From: Edwardsiella hoshinae NBRC 105699 = ATCC 33379
GTDB lineage: Bacteria; Pseudomonadota; Gammaproteobacteria; Enterobacterales; Enterobacteriaceae
Length of the DNA stretch: 64,000 nt
Assembly: GCF_000474215.1 (NCBI RefSeq)
Contig: NZ_BAUC01000023.1
Span: 62,001 to 126,000 of the forward strand
Direction: 5' to 3'
Both the position numbers and the translations under genes were made by a program. The notes beneath the pieces are model-generated. The model saw only the letters and a program-made list of their open reading frames with translations. It did no database searches and was not told the DNA's origin. Position 1 is the first letter of the stretch. Each line of letters opens with the position of its first letter. Below are positions 48,201-57,758 of the stretch, piece by piece.

Positions 48201-48460
48201 AGCACCGCGTCCGGACGCTCTTTCTCGATAATCTTACGCACCACCTCCCAATGGATCGGCTCTATGTAGGTGGCGTCGGCCATCTCCGGATCGGTCATGA
48301 TGGTAGCCGGATTTGAGTTGACCAGGATGACACGATAGCCCTCTTCACGCAGCGCCTTGCAGGCCTGTGCGCCGGAGTAATCGAATTCACACGCCTGGCC
48401 GATGACGATCGGGCCGGCGCCCAGGATCAGGATGCTTTTAATATCAGTACGTTTTGGCAT
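45239..48460 (-). CDS. carB: Carbamoyl-phosphate synthase large subunit CarB
   Basis: CarB makes carbamoyl phosphate from bicarbonate, ATP and ammonia delivered by CarA, feeding arginine and pyrimidine synthesis. The 1073-residue protein is two homologous ATP-grasp halves (about 1-400 and 550-935) separated by an oligomerisation domain and followed by the allosteric MGS-like domain. Repeat motifs include [17 protein letters not shown] in the first half and [17 protein letters not shown] in the second. It follows carA after 19 bases. Confidence 0.98.
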   Translation of the reverse strand: MPKRTDIKSILILGAGPIVIGQACEFDYSGAQACKALREEGYRVILVNSNPATIMTDPEMADATYIEPIHWEVVRKIIEKERPDAVLPTMGGQTALNCALELERQGVLAEFGVTMIGATADAIDKAEDRRRFDQAMKKIGLDTARSGIAHSMEEALAVAEQVGFPCIIRPSFTMGGTGGGIAYNREEFEEICERGLDLSPTNELLIDESLIGWKEYEMEVVRDKNDNCIIICSIENLDPMGIHTGDSITVAPAQTLTDKEYQIMRNASMAVLREIGVETGGSNVQFAVNPKNGRLIVIEMNPRVSRSSALASKATGFPIAKVAAKLAVGYTLDELMNDITGGRTPASFEPSIDYVVTKIPRFNFEKFAGANDRLTTQMKSVGEVMAIGRTQQESLQKALRGLEVGASGFDPKVNLDDPQALTKIRRELKDAGAERIWYIADAFRAGLSVDGVFNLTNIDRWFLVQIEELVRLEERVAEVGINGLNAPFLRQLKRKGFADARLARLAGVAESEIRKLRHKLGLHPVYKRVDTCAAEFATDTAYMYSTYEEECEANPHHDRPKIMVLGGGPNRIGQGIEFDYCCVHAALALREDGYETIMVNCNPETVSTDYDTSDRLYFEPVTLEDVLEIVAVEQPQGVIVQYGGQTPLKLARALEAAGVPVIGTSPDAIDRAEDRERFQQAVNRLGLKQPANATVTAIEQAVEKGAQIGYPLVVRPSYVLGGRAMEIVYDESDLRRYFQTAVSVSNDAPVLLDHFLDDAVEVDVDAICDGEQVLIGGIMEHIEQAGVHSGDSACSLPAYTLSAEIQDELRRQAEKLAMELCVRGLMNVQFAVKDNEVYLIEVNPRAARTVPFVSKATGVPLAKVAARVMVGQTLAQQGVTEEVIPPYYSVKEVVLPFNKFPGVDPILGPEMRSTGEVMGVGRTFAEAFAKAMLGSQSQVKKPGRALLSVREGDKHRVVDLAAKLLKQGFELDATHGTAVVLGEAGINPRLVNKVHEGRPHIQDRIKNGEYTYIVNTTAGRQAIEDSKLIRRSALQYKVHYDTTLNGGFATAMALNADPTEQVVSLQEMHARLQ

Positions 48461-48479
48461 GGTTGTTCAGGCTCCCTGA

Positions 48480-49637
48480 TTACTTAGCGCTACGGCGGTA
48501 GTTTTCAATCAATGCGATAAAGTGGTCGAACAGCGGCGCGGCATCATGCGGTCCGGGGCTAGCCTCTGGATGGCCCTGGAAGCTGAAGGCCGGACGGTCG
48601 GTACGATGGATACCTTGTAGCGAGCCATCGAACAGCGACTTATGGGTCGCACGCAGTGTCGCCGGTAGCGTCGCTTCATCGACGGCGAAGCCGTGGTTTT
48701 GCGCCGTGATCATCACTCGGTCATGATCCAGATCCTTCACCGGATGGTTACCGCCGTGGTGGCCGAACTTCATCTTCACCGTCTGAGCGCCACTGGCCAA
48801 CGCCAACAGCTGATGCCCCAGACAGATACCGAACAGCGGGATCTCACCACGCAGGAAAGTAGCGATAGCCTCAATGGCATAGGTACACGGCGCCGGGTCG
48901 CCAGGGCCGTTGGAGAGGAAAATGCCATCCGGGTTAAGCGCCAGCACCGCTTGTGCTGGCGTCTGTGCCGGAACAACCGTCAAACGGCAGCCGCGATCCA
49001 CCAGCATACGTAGGATGTTGCGCTTGACGCCAAAGTCATAGGCCACCACATGGTAGGGCAGCGCCGCGGCGTCGCGCAGTGCCAGCAGGCCTTCGTTCAA
49101 GGTCCAACTGCCCTGACACCACGCATAGGGCTGCGGCGTGGTAACCTCTTTGGCTAAATCCATCCCCTTCAGACCAGGGAAGGCTTGCGCTTGCATCAGC
49201 GCCAACGCGGCATCCGGCTCACACCCGGGTTCGGCCGTGATGATACAACCATTCTGCGCCCCTTTCTCGCGCAGCAGGCGGGTCAGCTTACGCGTATCAA
49301 TATCGGCGATGGCGACCACCTGATGACGACGCAAGTAGTCGGAGAGGCTCTCCTGACTACGGAAATTACTGGCTATCAGCGGCAGGTCACGCACGATCAG
49401 CCCCTGGGCATGTACGGCAGAGGATTCCTCATCGGCGGCGTTAGTGCCGACATTGCCAATATGGGGATAAGTAAGGGTAACGATCTGACGGGAATAGGAG
49501 GGGTCGGTGAGGATTTCTTGGTAACCGGTCATCGAGGTATTGAAGACCACTTCCCCCACAGCCGATCCATCCGCTCCGATCGACCTGCCGTGAAACTGGG
49601 TTCCGTCTTCCAGAACCAAAAGCGCTGACTTAATCAA
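48480..49637 (-). CDS. carA: Carbamoyl-phosphate synthase small subunit CarA
   Basis: CarA is the class I glutamine amidotransferase subunit that releases ammonia for CarB. The nucleophile Cys lies in [15 protein letters not shown] and the catalytic His in [18 protein letters not shown]. An ATG at 49661 is in frame, but similarity begins at a TTG codon at 49637, preceded by GGAGG at the right distance. E. coli carA also uses TTG. This gives 385 residues against 382 in E. coli. Confidence 0.95.
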   Translation of the reverse strand: MIKSALLVLEDGTQFHGRSIGADGSAVGEVVFNTSMTGYQEILTDPSYSRQIVTLTYPHIGNVGTNAADEESSAVHAQGLIVRDLPLIASNFRSQESLSDYLRRHQVVAIADIDTRKLTRLLREKGAQNGCIITAEPGCEPDAALALMQAQAFPGLKGMDLAKEVTTPQPYAWCQGSWTLNEGLLALRDAAALPYHVVAYDFGVKRNILRMLVDRGCRLTVVPAQTPAQAVLALNPDGIFLSNGPGDPAPCTYAIEAIATFLRGEIPLFGICLGHQLLALASGAQTVKMKFGHHGGNHPVKDLDHDRVMITAQNHGFAVDEATLPATLRATHKSLFDGSLQGIHRTDRPAFSFQGHPEASPGPHDAAPLFDHFIALIENYRRSAK

Positions 49638-50028
49638 AACACCCTCCAAAGTAATATCCAATCACAATGACTGCATATTAATTCAGACATCGTCATCTGA
49701 ATCAATGGGCAACGTGCTCATTGCGGCGAATTTCTGACAAATTGCGCGCATTCTAATGACGCACCCGGGCATTGTCCAGATGAAAGACGAGTTTTTTATG
49801 TTTTTTTACGATGTTGGATGTGTTTTTTAAGCGAAGCGCTCAAAAACACATTTATTAGGAAAGTAGAAAACGGTTGCCAAAGACACATATTAAAGGCAAT
49901 GACGCTATAATGCGTTTTTTCACTGAAAAAATCAAGGCACACACGGTTTGGCGGGGGATAAAAAACAGAAGAGTGAAACAATTAGCGACATTATCGATAA
50001 AAAGAAAAATAAGGCGCATGAAAACAAA
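49638..50028 (-). promoter_or_regulatory. carAB control region with an ARG box
   Basis: This gap between dapB and carA holds no gene. An ArgR-type operator TGCATATTAATTCA (49672-49685) fits the 5-4-5 ARG box pattern. A weaker candidate, GTCATCTGAATCAA, follows with centres about 21 bp apart, the normal spacing of paired ARG boxes. In E. coli paired boxes at the downstream carAB promoter mediate arginine repression. The remaining 300 bases are AT-rich and probably include the pyrimidine-responsive promoter, but its sites were not assigned. Confidence 0.65.
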
Positions 50029-50061
50029 AAGGTGATAAAAAATCATTATTTTCATCACCTT
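50029..50061 (-). terminator. Rho-independent terminator of dapB
   Basis: On the minus strand AAGGTGAT and ATCACCTT form the base of a long A/T-rich hairpin, followed by TTTGTTTTC. It starts 43 bases after the dapB stop, so dapB and carAB are separate units. Confidence 0.75.
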
Positions 50062-50103
50062 AATAAAATAAACCACGCAATAAATTATGCCTTAATCGGG
50101 CAT

Positions 50104-50952
<849 letters not shown>

Positions 50953-51114
50953 TCACGCCATTGACATGGTCACATGCCGGATCGCGCGGCGCTAACGCGC
51001 TCTTGCAGGTTAGCGACACTCTGCGCCGCGAGCCAGTGGAAATCGCCTATCATTAGAAAGTTCACTCGCCATTCCCCCCACGCCGCACCGGTAAGCAACA
51101 GCCAGAATCAATAC

Positions 51115-51126
51115 GCATAATTATGC
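51115..51126. promoter_or_regulatory. 12-bp perfect palindrome GCATAATTATGC upstream of dapB
   Basis: The palindrome lies about 190 bases before the dapB start. It resembles an ARG-box core (GCAT-AATT-ATGC against the usual GAAT-wwww-ATTC) but lacks the consensus half-sites, so the regulator is uncertain. Confidence 0.35.
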
Positions 51127-51158
51127 AAATCACACCCTATAACGAAGCATGATAATGC

Positions 51159-51214
51159 TATCACTTTGAGAGAAAAACTATCAAAAATACCCCCTTATCA
51201 CTCTCAAAGTGATA
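51159..51214. promoter_or_regulatory. Long inverted repeat upstream of xdhABC
   Basis: Two perfect 14-base arms, TATCACTTTGAGAG (51159-51172) and CTCTCAAAGTGATA (51201-51214), are separated by 28 bases, so their centres are 42 bp apart, about four helical turns. The right arm is also part of a separate perfect palindrome, TATCACT-CTCAA-AGTGATA (51196-51214). There is no T tract after it, so an operator pair is more likely than a terminator. It sits 126-181 bases before the predicted sigma-54 transcription start, a usual place for enhancer-protein sites. Confidence 0.7.
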
Positions 51215-51313
51215 TACAGCCCGTTTTTTCCCGCCTTAGGGCATCATAATTTTCCGGGTATATCTCGATCTGACTCACAGTTATGAGGATATCTCCCCTA
51301 TTATCAAGGAGTC

Positions 51314-51329
51314 TGGCGCATATCTTGCT
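51314..51329 (+). promoter_or_regulatory. Sigma-54-type promoter of xdhABC
   Basis: TGGCGCATATCTTGCT matches the -24/-12 consensus (TGGCAC, then TTGC) with exact spacing: GG and GC are in register, and the two deviations fall at less conserved positions. Transcription would start near 51340, 35 bases before the xdhA ATG. No good -35/-10 pair was seen nearby, though a CATAAT at 51245-51250 could serve as a weak -10. Confidence 0.65.
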
Positions 51330-51374
51330 GCTTTGAACCATCCCCCCAGGCTTATTTCCTCACAGGAGAACACT

Positions 51375-53666
51375 ATGTCTTTAGGATCACCGCTACGGCG
51401 GGTTGATGCCGAAGCCAAGGTCACCGGACAGGCACGTTATACCGATGATATGATGATGCCCGGCATGCTCCACGCCTGTTATGTTCGCAGCCGCATCGCC
51501 CACGGCAAGGTTACTGCCATCGATACCCGCGAGGCCGCTGCGATGCCGGGTGTCGAGGCCATCTTCACCTGTTATGACGTCCCGCAGACGCCCTTTCCCA
51601 CCGCCGGGCACGCCTGGTCTCTGGATCCCGCGAAACACGACGTCGCCGATCGTCATCTGCTTACCGACCATGTACGCCACTTCGGCGACGGTGTCGCTAT
51701 CGTGGTGGCACGCGATCTGTTGAGCGCCGAGCGCGCCGCGGCACGGGTGCAGGTCAGCTATGAAGCGTTGCCGGTACTGACGCGGCCACAAGCCGCCTTA
51801 GCCGAGGGGGCGCCTGCGCTCCATCCTAACGGAAATCTGTTGCGTCACAGCGAGATCGACGCCGGCGAGCCGGATGCGCGTATCGCCGCCGCCGAGCGGC
51901 AATTCGCGGGGCATTACGAGACTCCGGTGGTGCAGCACTGCCATATGGAAGGCGTCACTTGCTATGCCTACATGGAGCAACCCGGCCATGTGGTCATCGT
52001 ATCCAGTACCCAGATCCCCCAGATCGTGCGTCGTACCGTCGCTCAGGCCCTCAGCTTGCCCTGGTCACATGTTCGCGTGATCAAACCCTACATCGGTGGT
52101 GGCTTCGGTAATAAGCAGGATGTATTGGAGGAGCCGATGGCGGCCTTCCTGACGCTACGCCTTGGTGGTAAGCCGGTGAAAGTCAGCCTGAGCCGCGAAG
52201 AGTGCTTTGTCGCTACGCGCACTCGCCACGCCTTCAGTATCGATGCACGTTTAGGCATGCAGCGCGATGGGCAATTGCTGGGCTACCGGCTGAATGTCTT
52301 GTCCAATACCGGCGCCTATGCCTCGCATGGGCACTCCATCGCCGCCGCCGGGGCCAATAAGATCAGCTACCTCTACCCACGCAGTGCTTTCGGTTATTGC
52401 GCCGACACGGTATACACCAACCTTCCCGCCGCCGGGGCGATGCGGGGCTATGGCGCGCCACAGGTCGATTTCGCCCTGGAGTGCCTGATGGATGATGCTG
52501 CCGTCAGCCTGGGATTAGATCCGCTAGAGGTGCGTCTACGTAACGTCGCCCGCCAAGGCGATCGCAACCCCGTCAACGGTAAGACCATCTACAGCGCCGG
52601 TCTGAGCGAATGTCTTGAGAAAGGACGTACCCTGTTCGAATGGGATCAGCGCCGAGCCGCTTGCCTGGCCCAAGATGCGGATGCACGCCTGCGGCGCGGT
52701 ATCGGTGTCGCCTGTTTCAGTTATGGCTCCAATACCTATCCGGTCGGTGTTGAGATCGCTGGCGCGCGCATGCTGCTCAATCAGGACGGTACGGTGAACT
52801 TGCAGATCGGCGCCACCGAAATCGGCCAAGGTTCCGACACAGTCTTCGCCCAGATGGCGGCGGAAACCCTGGGGATCCCGTTTACACAGATCCGGGTCAT
52901 CTCGACACAAGACACCGATATCACCGCCTTCGATCCCGGGGCTTTCGCCTCACGGCAGAGTTATGTCGCGGCCCCCGCTATCCGCCAGGCAGCCGAGCAG
53001 CTACGTCAGAAGATCCTGGCGCACGCCGCGTTACTCAGTCACCAGCCCGAGTGGGGACTGACTCTGCGTGATGGCAATGTGGTCATGGCGATGCAACCAG
53101 AACAGGTGTTGATGAGTGTCGCCGACGTGTCGATGCAGGCCTACTATCACCAGGAGATCGGCGCACAGATCCTGGCGGAGGTCTCGCATAAGACCACCAC
53201 CAACCCGCCAGCCTTCGGCTGCACTTTCGTCGATCTCAGTGTCGACATCGATCTGTGTCAGGTCACCATCAACCGTATCCTGAACCTGCATGACTCCGGG
53301 CGTATTCTCAACCCGCAACTGGCCGAGGGACAGGTTCATGGCGGCATGGGCATGGGGATCGGTTGGGCGTTATTCGAAGAGATGATCATCGACGAACACA
53401 GCGGCGTCGTCCGCAACCCCAATCTGCTCGATTACAAGTTCCCCACCTGCGTCGATCTGCCGGATCTGGAGTGTGCCTTCGTCGAGACCTACGAGCCGCA
53501 GTCGGCCTATGGTCATAAGGCGTTGGGTGAGCCCCCGATCATCTCGCCGGGACCGGCTATCCGTAACGCGATCCGCATGGCGACCGGCGTCGCGATCAAC
53601 GCACTGCCGCTCACCCCGAAAACGCTGTATCGCGAGTTTGTGCAGGCCGGACTGATCAGGGAGTAA
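51375..53666 (+). CDS. xdhA: Xanthine dehydrogenase molybdenum-binding subunit XdhA
   Basis: XdhA is the molybdopterin subunit of a three-part xanthine dehydrogenase that oxidises purines such as hypoxanthine and xanthine. Cofactor and active-site segments are present: VGGGFGNKQ type (IGGGFGNKQDVLEEPMAAF), AMRGYGAPQ, GATEIGQGSDTV and the catalytic Glu in GEPPI near the C terminus. The frame is open to 51333, but the ATG at 51375 has a clear AGGAG site and fits better. It gives 763 residues against 752 in E. coli. It heads the operon xdhA-xdhB-xdhC. Confidence 0.9.
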   Translation: MSLGSPLRRVDAEAKVTGQARYTDDMMMPGMLHACYVRSRIAHGKVTAIDTREAAAMPGVEAIFTCYDVPQTPFPTAGHAWSLDPAKHDVADRHLLTDHVRHFGDGVAIVVARDLLSAERAAARVQVSYEALPVLTRPQAALAEGAPALHPNGNLLRHSEIDAGEPDARIAAAERQFAGHYETPVVQHCHMEGVTCYAYMEQPGHVVIVSSTQIPQIVRRTVAQALSLPWSHVRVIKPYIGGGFGNKQDVLEEPMAAFLTLRLGGKPVKVSLSREECFVATRTRHAFSIDARLGMQRDGQLLGYRLNVLSNTGAYASHGHSIAAAGANKISYLYPRSAFGYCADTVYTNLPAAGAMRGYGAPQVDFALECLMDDAAVSLGLDPLEVRLRNVARQGDRNPVNGKTIYSAGLSECLEKGRTLFEWDQRRAACLAQDADARLRRGIGVACFSYGSNTYPVGVEIAGARMLLNQDGTVNLQIGATEIGQGSDTVFAQMAAETLGIPFTQIRVISTQDTDITAFDPGAFASRQSYVAAPAIRQAAEQLRQKILAHAALLSHQPEWGLTLRDGNVVMAMQPEQVLMSVADVSMQAYYHQEIGAQILAEVSHKTTTNPPAFGCTFVDLSVDIDLCQVTINRILNLHDSGRILNPQLAEGQVHGGMGMGIGWALFEEMIIDEHSGVVRNPNLLDYKFPTCVDLPDLECAFVETYEPQSAYGHKALGEPPIISPGPAIRNAIRMATGVAINALPLTPKTLYREFVQAGLIRE

Positions 53667-53672
53667 TGCTTC

Positions 53673-54551
53673 ATGTATGATATTCAACGCTATCTACGCG
53701 CCACCAGCGCGCGCCACGCCAGCGAACTGATGCTGGCCTACCCGGACAGCCGTCTGCTCGCTGGCGGCACCGATGTGCTGATCCAGTTGCATCATCACAA
53801 CGCACACTATGCCCACATCGTCGATATCCACGGCTTAGCCGAGCTCTGCGGTATCCGCGAACTGGAAGATGGCACCCTGCGTATCGGTTCCGGCACCACC
53901 TTCAGCCAACTTATCGAACATCCGCTGATCCAGGCACGCCTGCCGATGTTGGCCGAAGCCGCCGCCACCATCGCCGGCCCACAGATCCGTAACGTCGCCA
54001 CCTATGGCGGCAACATCTGTAACGGCGCCACCAGCGCCGACTCTGCGGCCCCCAGCGTGGCGCTCAAAGCTCAACTTGAGATCCTAACGCCCAACGGCGT
54101 CATCCTACGCCCAATCGATGGCTTCCATACCGGCCCGGGCAAAGTCGCCCTGACGCCAGGCGAGATCCTGTTGGCTTTCCACTTCCATCCCGCCGATCAC
54201 CGCGACTGCGGCAGCGCCTACATCAAGTACGCCATGCGGGGAGCCATGGATATCGCCACTATCGGCTGCGCGGCGTTGTGCCGCATCGCGGACGGGCGCT
54301 TCAGCGAGCTACGCCTGGCCTATGGCGTCGCGGCGCCGACACCGATCCGCTGTCCGCAGGCAGAGTCTTGCGCCATCGACCAACCTCTGAGCCGCCAGAC
54401 ACTGGCGGCGGTGAGTGAGGCCGTGGCCCGCGATGTCTCGCCGCGCTCGTCCTGGCGCGCAGAAAAGGAATTCCGTTTACACCTGATCCGTACCTTAGCG
54501 CAGCGAGCCATCACCCTGGCCGTACAGCGTGCGGGAGGAGAGATTGCATGA
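53673..54551 (+). CDS. xdhB: Xanthine dehydrogenase FAD-binding subunit XdhB
   Basis: XdhB carries the FAD that passes electrons from the iron-sulfur subunit to the acceptor. The FAD-binding motifs [12 protein letters not shown] and [14 protein letters not shown] lie in the N-terminal half of a CO dehydrogenase flavoprotein-type fold, and a C-terminal domain follows. The product has 292 residues, as in E. coli XdhB. It begins six bases after xdhA and overlaps xdhC by four bases (ATGA). Confidence 0.9.
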   Translation: MYDIQRYLRATSARHASELMLAYPDSRLLAGGTDVLIQLHHHNAHYAHIVDIHGLAELCGIRELEDGTLRIGSGTTFSQLIEHPLIQARLPMLAEAAATIAGPQIRNVATYGGNICNGATSADSAAPSVALKAQLEILTPNGVILRPIDGFHTGPGKVALTPGEILLAFHFHPADHRDCGSAYIKYAMRGAMDIATIGCAALCRIADGRFSELRLAYGVAAPTPIRCPQAESCAIDQPLSRQTLAAVSEAVARDVSPRSSWRAEKEFRLHLIRTLAQRAITLAVQRAGGEIA

Positions 54552-55042
54552 ATGTCAAAGAATGGGTTGAAATCAGTTGTCAGATCAACGGTAAACGCTA
54601 TCAGTTCTGCGTCTCGCCGGCCATGTCCCTTCTGGAACTGCTGCGTGAGCATGGCCTGACCAGCGTCAAACAAGGCTGCTGTGTCGGCGAATGTGGTGCC
54701 TGTAGCGTCCTGATCGATGGCATAGCGACCGATAGCTGCCTCTATCTGGCGTTGTGGGCCGACGGCAAACAGATCGTCACCGCCGAGGGGCTGGGCAAGC
54801 CACAGGGGCTATCGCCGGTACAGCAAGCCTATGTCGATGCCGGCGCGGTTCAATGCGGTTTCTGCACCCCCGGCTTAGTGGTGGCAACCCATGCGCTATT
54901 GGCCAAGCCGCGTAGCCGCCCGCTGACCCATGAGGAGATCCGCCGCGGTCTATCCGGTAACCTATGCCGTTGCACCGGCTATCAGGCCATCGTACGTGCC
55001 GTCGATGCCTGCCAGCGGGCGACGGACGACTCTTCGTCTTAA
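54548..55042 (+). CDS. xdhC: Xanthine dehydrogenase iron-sulfur subunit XdhC
   Basis: XdhC holds two 2Fe-2S clusters. The plant-ferredoxin-type ligands are in [14 protein letters not shown], with a further Cys in DSCLYLA. The second cluster ligands are in CGFCTPG and CRCTGYQ. The product has 164 residues. It is the last gene of the operon and completes the Mo, FAD and Fe-S set. The enzyme is named here by overall likeness to E. coli XdhABC; the substrate is not proven by sequence. Confidence 0.9.
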   Translation: MNVKEWVEISCQINGKRYQFCVSPAMSLLELLREHGLTSVKQGCCVGECGACSVLIDGIATDSCLYLALWADGKQIVTAEGLGKPQGLSPVQQAYVDAGAVQCGFCTPGLVVATHALLAKPRSRPLTHEEIRRGLSGNLCRCTGYQAIVRAVDACQRATDDSSS

Positions 55043-55049
55043 CCTTCTC

Positions 55050-55079
55050 CTCCCGCGCAGTCATCCGCCTGCGCGGGAG
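55050..55079 (+). other. Strong hairpin after xdhC
   Basis: Eleven-base perfect arms CTCCCGCGCAG and CTGCGCGGGAG surround eight bases, starting seven bases after the xdhC stop. No T tract follows. It probably protects or defines the 3' end of the xdh transcript. Confidence 0.55.
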
Positions 55080-55208
55080 CGTTGCGATAGCTCCTCGACG
55101 TCCCCACAAAAGTCACACGATAAACTGGTGGTTCCCCGCACAGCGTCTATGCTCAAGACGCGAAGAGAACAAACCAAGCACTACCACACAATCCATGGGA
55201 GACCGTGT

Positions 55209-55763
55209 ATGTTTGCAAAGAAAGCACTGGTATGCCTGCTGGTCGCCGGCGGGTTAAGCATGAGCGCACAAGCGATGACGCTCAGCAGTCCAACGGTGGA
55301 GAACGGTCAGTCGCTGCAAAAAGCCCAGATCTTTAACGCCTGGGGGTGCAGCGGAAAGAACATCTCACCGGCCTTAAGTTGGGGCGATATCCCCGCCGGA
55401 ACCAAGAGTTTCGCTGTTACCATGTATGATCCCGACGCCCCTACGGGCAGTGGTTGGTGGCATTGGGTAATGGTCGATATTCCGGCCTCAACGCATAGCT
55501 TGGCACAGAATGTCGGCGAGAAGGGCAGTAAAGATCTCCCCAAGGGAGCCATCCAACTACGTAACGACTTTGGCTATGACGGCTTCGGTGGTGCCTGTCC
55601 ACCGCCGGGCGCCAAACCGCATAATTACCAGATCACGGTGTATGCGCTAAATGTGGCGAAACTCGACATCCCACCTCACGCGTCTCCCGCCTATGCCGGT
55701 TACTTCATTCTGCAACACAAAATTGGCGAGGCGCGCCTGACCGCGCCGACCAATATGCGTTAA
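55209..55763 (+). CDS. Exported PEBP/Raf kinase inhibitor-like protein (YbhB/YbcL family)
   Basis: This protein belongs to the phosphatidylethanolamine-binding protein family. The motif YDPDAPTGSGWWHW with HSLAQN and the ligand-pocket segment GACPPPGAKPHNYQITVYAL are clear. The ATG at 55209 follows GGGAG and gives 184 residues starting with a signal peptide of about 22 residues ending in SAQA, so it should be periplasmic, like YbcL rather than cytoplasmic YbhB. Two mature cysteines (WGCSG and GGACPPP) could form a disulfide. Its function is unknown. It is 166 bases after xdhC and converges on ispH. Confidence 0.88.
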   Translation: MFAKKALVCLLVAGGLSMSAQAMTLSSPTVENGQSLQKAQIFNAWGCSGKNISPALSWGDIPAGTKSFAVTMYDPDAPTGSGWWHWVMVDIPASTHSLAQNVGEKGSKDLPKGAIQLRNDFGYDGFGGACPPPGAKPHNYQITVYALNVAKLDIPPHASPAYAGYFILQHKIGEARLTAPTNMR

Positions 55764-55801
55764 ACCCACCGTCACGCTTCCGCTCTGACGGTAGATGAAG
55801 A

Positions 55802-55831
55802 CAAAAAAACGGGGCGCCTCGGCGCCCCGTT
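55802..55831 (-). terminator. Terminator of the ribF-ileS-lspA-fkpB-ispH operon
   Basis: The 11-bp arms AACGGGGCGCC/GGCGCCCCGTT are followed on the minus strand by seven T residues, about 31 bases after the ispH stop. The plus strand side is TTCTCATT, so use by the PEBP gene would be weak. Confidence 0.88.
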
Positions 55832-55862
55832 CTCATTCTCACACGCCGGCATCCCGCTGTCG

Positions 55863-56816
55863 TTAGTCAACCTGCTGCGTTTCGATGCGTAGCTCACGCG
55901 GGACTTCGAATACGATGTTCTCCTCGCGTCCTTGCATCTCCTGCGCCAGCACGCCACCTAACGCTTGGAGACGCGCGACGACCTCGCGCACCAAGACTTC
56001 CGGGGCGGAAGCGCCAGCCGTCACACCGACACAGGCCACGCCGCTTAGCCAGCGCTCATCGATGTCCGCCGCACTGTCGATCAGGTAGGCCGATTTCCCC
56101 GCCCGACGGGCCAATTCAGCCAGACGATTAGAGTTGGAAGAGTTCTTCGATCCGACGACCAGTACCACATCCGCCTGTGCCGCCAACGAACGCACCGCCT
56201 CTTGGCGATTGGTCGTGGCGTAACAGATATCGTCCTTGCGCGGTCCGACGATCGCCGGGAAGCGCGCCCGTAGGGCATCGATCACGGCCGACGTATCATC
56301 AACCGACAATGTCGTCTGGGTCATAAAACAAAGATTACCTTCATCTTTGACCTGCAAACGCCAAACATCCTCCGGTGCCTCGACCAGATACATCCCCCCT
56401 TGAGGATTGCTGTACTGCCCCATGGTACCTTCGACCTCCGGGTGACCAGCATGACCGATCAGGATCGCCTCGGTGCCGCGCCGGCTAGCTCGCGCCACTT
56501 CCATGTGCACCTTCGTCACCAATGGACAGGTGGCGTCGAACAGCATAGTCAGGTTACGCGCCTTGGCTTCGGCGCGCACCGCCTGAGAGACGCCATGCGC
56601 GGAGAAGATCAAGATCGCCCCATCAGGCACTTCGCTGATCGCCTCAATAAACACCGCGCCGCGTTCACGCAGACTATTGACCACGAAACGGTTATGCACC
56701 ACCTCATGCCGCACATAGATCGGCGCACCGTAAATCGCCAGCGCCCGCTCCACGATGCTAATCGCCCGATCCACGCCGGCACAAAAGCCGCGTGGATTAG
56801 CCAACAGGATGTTCAT
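55863..56816 (-). CDS. ispH: 4-hydroxy-3-methylbut-2-enyl diphosphate reductase IspH
   Basis: IspH is the 4Fe-4S enzyme for the last step of the MEP isoprenoid pathway, giving IPP and DMAPP. The cluster cysteines are in [10 protein letters not shown] (Cys12), [11 protein letters not shown] and [13 protein letters not shown], with the substrate-binding His in [11 protein letters not shown]. The product has 317 residues. Its start lies inside the last 20 bases of fkpB, a longer overlap than the near-abutting genes of E. coli. Confidence 0.97.
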   Translation of the reverse strand: MNILLANPRGFCAGVDRAISIVERALAIYGAPIYVRHEVVHNRFVVNSLRERGAVFIEAISEVPDGAILIFSAHGVSQAVRAEAKARNLTMLFDATCPLVTKVHMEVARASRRGTEAILIGHAGHPEVEGTMGQYSNPQGGMYLVEAPEDVWRLQVKDEGNLCFMTQTTLSVDDTSAVIDALRARFPAIVGPRKDDICYATTNRQEAVRSLAAQADVVLVVGSKNSSNSNRLAELARRAGKSAYLIDSAADIDERWLSGVACVGVTAGASAPEVLVREVVARLQALGGVLAQEMQGREENIVFEVPRELRIETQQVD

Positions 56817-57261
56817 GCTTCACCTCTTGCTGGGGATCGCGCTCCAGCACCTCGATATCGAAGGTCACCGGCCGCCCCGCCAGCGGATGGTTGAAATCGA
56901 CGGTCACCGACTCGCCGGTGACCTCGCGCACCAGACCCGGCATCTGAGCACCATCGGCGGCGCTAAACAGGATCACCATTCCGGCCTGTGGTTCGCCGCT
57001 GTCACGGAATTGCCCCAAAGGGAAGAACTGCACCAGATCATCGCTACGCTCGCCGAACGCATCGGTAGGCGCTAGCGTGAAGCAACGGCGATCACCGGCG
57101 ACACAGGATGCTAACTCGGCCTCTAGCGCTGGCGACAAGCTGCCATCACCGAAGCGGAACAAGGCCGGCTGGCCACGTTCACGCGACGACTCCGCCAGGG
57201 AGCCATCCTCCAGCGTCAGCGTAAAGTGTACCAACAGTGCACGCGGGGCTTGCTGCATCAC
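56797..57261 (-). CDS. fkpB: FKBP-type peptidyl-prolyl isomerase FkpB (SlpA)
   Basis: FkpB is a ribosome-associated SlyD-like proline isomerase. The FKBP core [18 protein letters not shown], the flap insert and [18 protein letters not shown] are present. The product has 154 residues against 149 in E. coli; the C-terminal tail [11 protein letters not shown] is longer and runs into ispH. The start overlaps the lspA stop by four bases. Confidence 0.94.
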   Translation of the reverse strand: MMQQAPRALLVHFTLTLEDGSLAESSRERGQPALFRFGDGSLSPALEAELASCVAGDRRCFTLAPTDAFGERSDDLVQFFPLGQFRDSGEPQAGMVILFSAADGAQMPGLVREVTGESVTVDFNHPLAGRPVTFDIEVLERDPQQEVKHEHPVG

Positions 57262-57758
57262 GACTTTTCCTTGTTGTGCGCTGGCAGAAAGCCTTCCAAT
57301 ACCACCAAGGCCGCCCCGATACAGATGGCGGTATCGGCCAAGTTAAAGGTAGCGAAGTGCCAATTACCGACATAGAAATCGATCATATCGACCACAAAAC
57401 CGTGCCACAAACGATCGAACAGGTTACCCAAGGCCCCCCCGATGATCAGCGCATAGGCGATGTTGTTCAGACGCGCGCTCGCCGCGTTACGGTACATCAT
57501 CACCAACAGCGCCAGACAAATGGCAATAGCAATAGCGGCAAAGAACCAGCGCTGCCAACCGCCGCTGTCCGCCAAGAAGCTAAATGCGGCACCGTAGTTA
57601 CGTGCGTAGTGCAGGTTCAGTGACGGGAACAGTGGCAGGGTTTCCCCCAGCATAAAATGCTGGAGGATCAGCTGTTTACTGCCCAAATCCACAATCAGCA
57701 CCGCGACAACCACCCACAGCCAACGCAGTCCGGTTGAAAGAAGAGGCCGCCGCATCAT
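57258..57758 (-). CDS. lspA: Lipoprotein signal peptidase LspA
   Basis: LspA is the aspartic peptidase that removes signal peptides from prolipoproteins in the inner membrane. Four membrane spans are visible. The catalytic Asp pair is D124 (in VVDMIDFY) and D142 (in NLADTAI), with the conserved NLFDR at 112-116 and NYGAAFS. The product has 166 residues. It overlaps ileS and fkpB by four bases each, so the block is translationally coupled. Confidence 0.97.
   Translation of the reverse strand: MMRRPLLSTGLRWLWVVVAVLIVDLGSKQLILQHFMLGETLPLFPSLNLHYARNYGAAFSFLADSGGWQRWFFAAIAIAICLALLVMMYRNAASARLNNIAYALIIGGALGNLFDRLWHGFVVDMIDFYVGNWHFATFNLADTAICIGAALVVLEGFLPAHNKEKS

Noticed and set aside
51159-51214. 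Inverted repeat upstream of xdhA as a terminator
   Set aside because: The loop of 28 bases is long, no T tract follows, and there is no plus-strand gene upstream to end.
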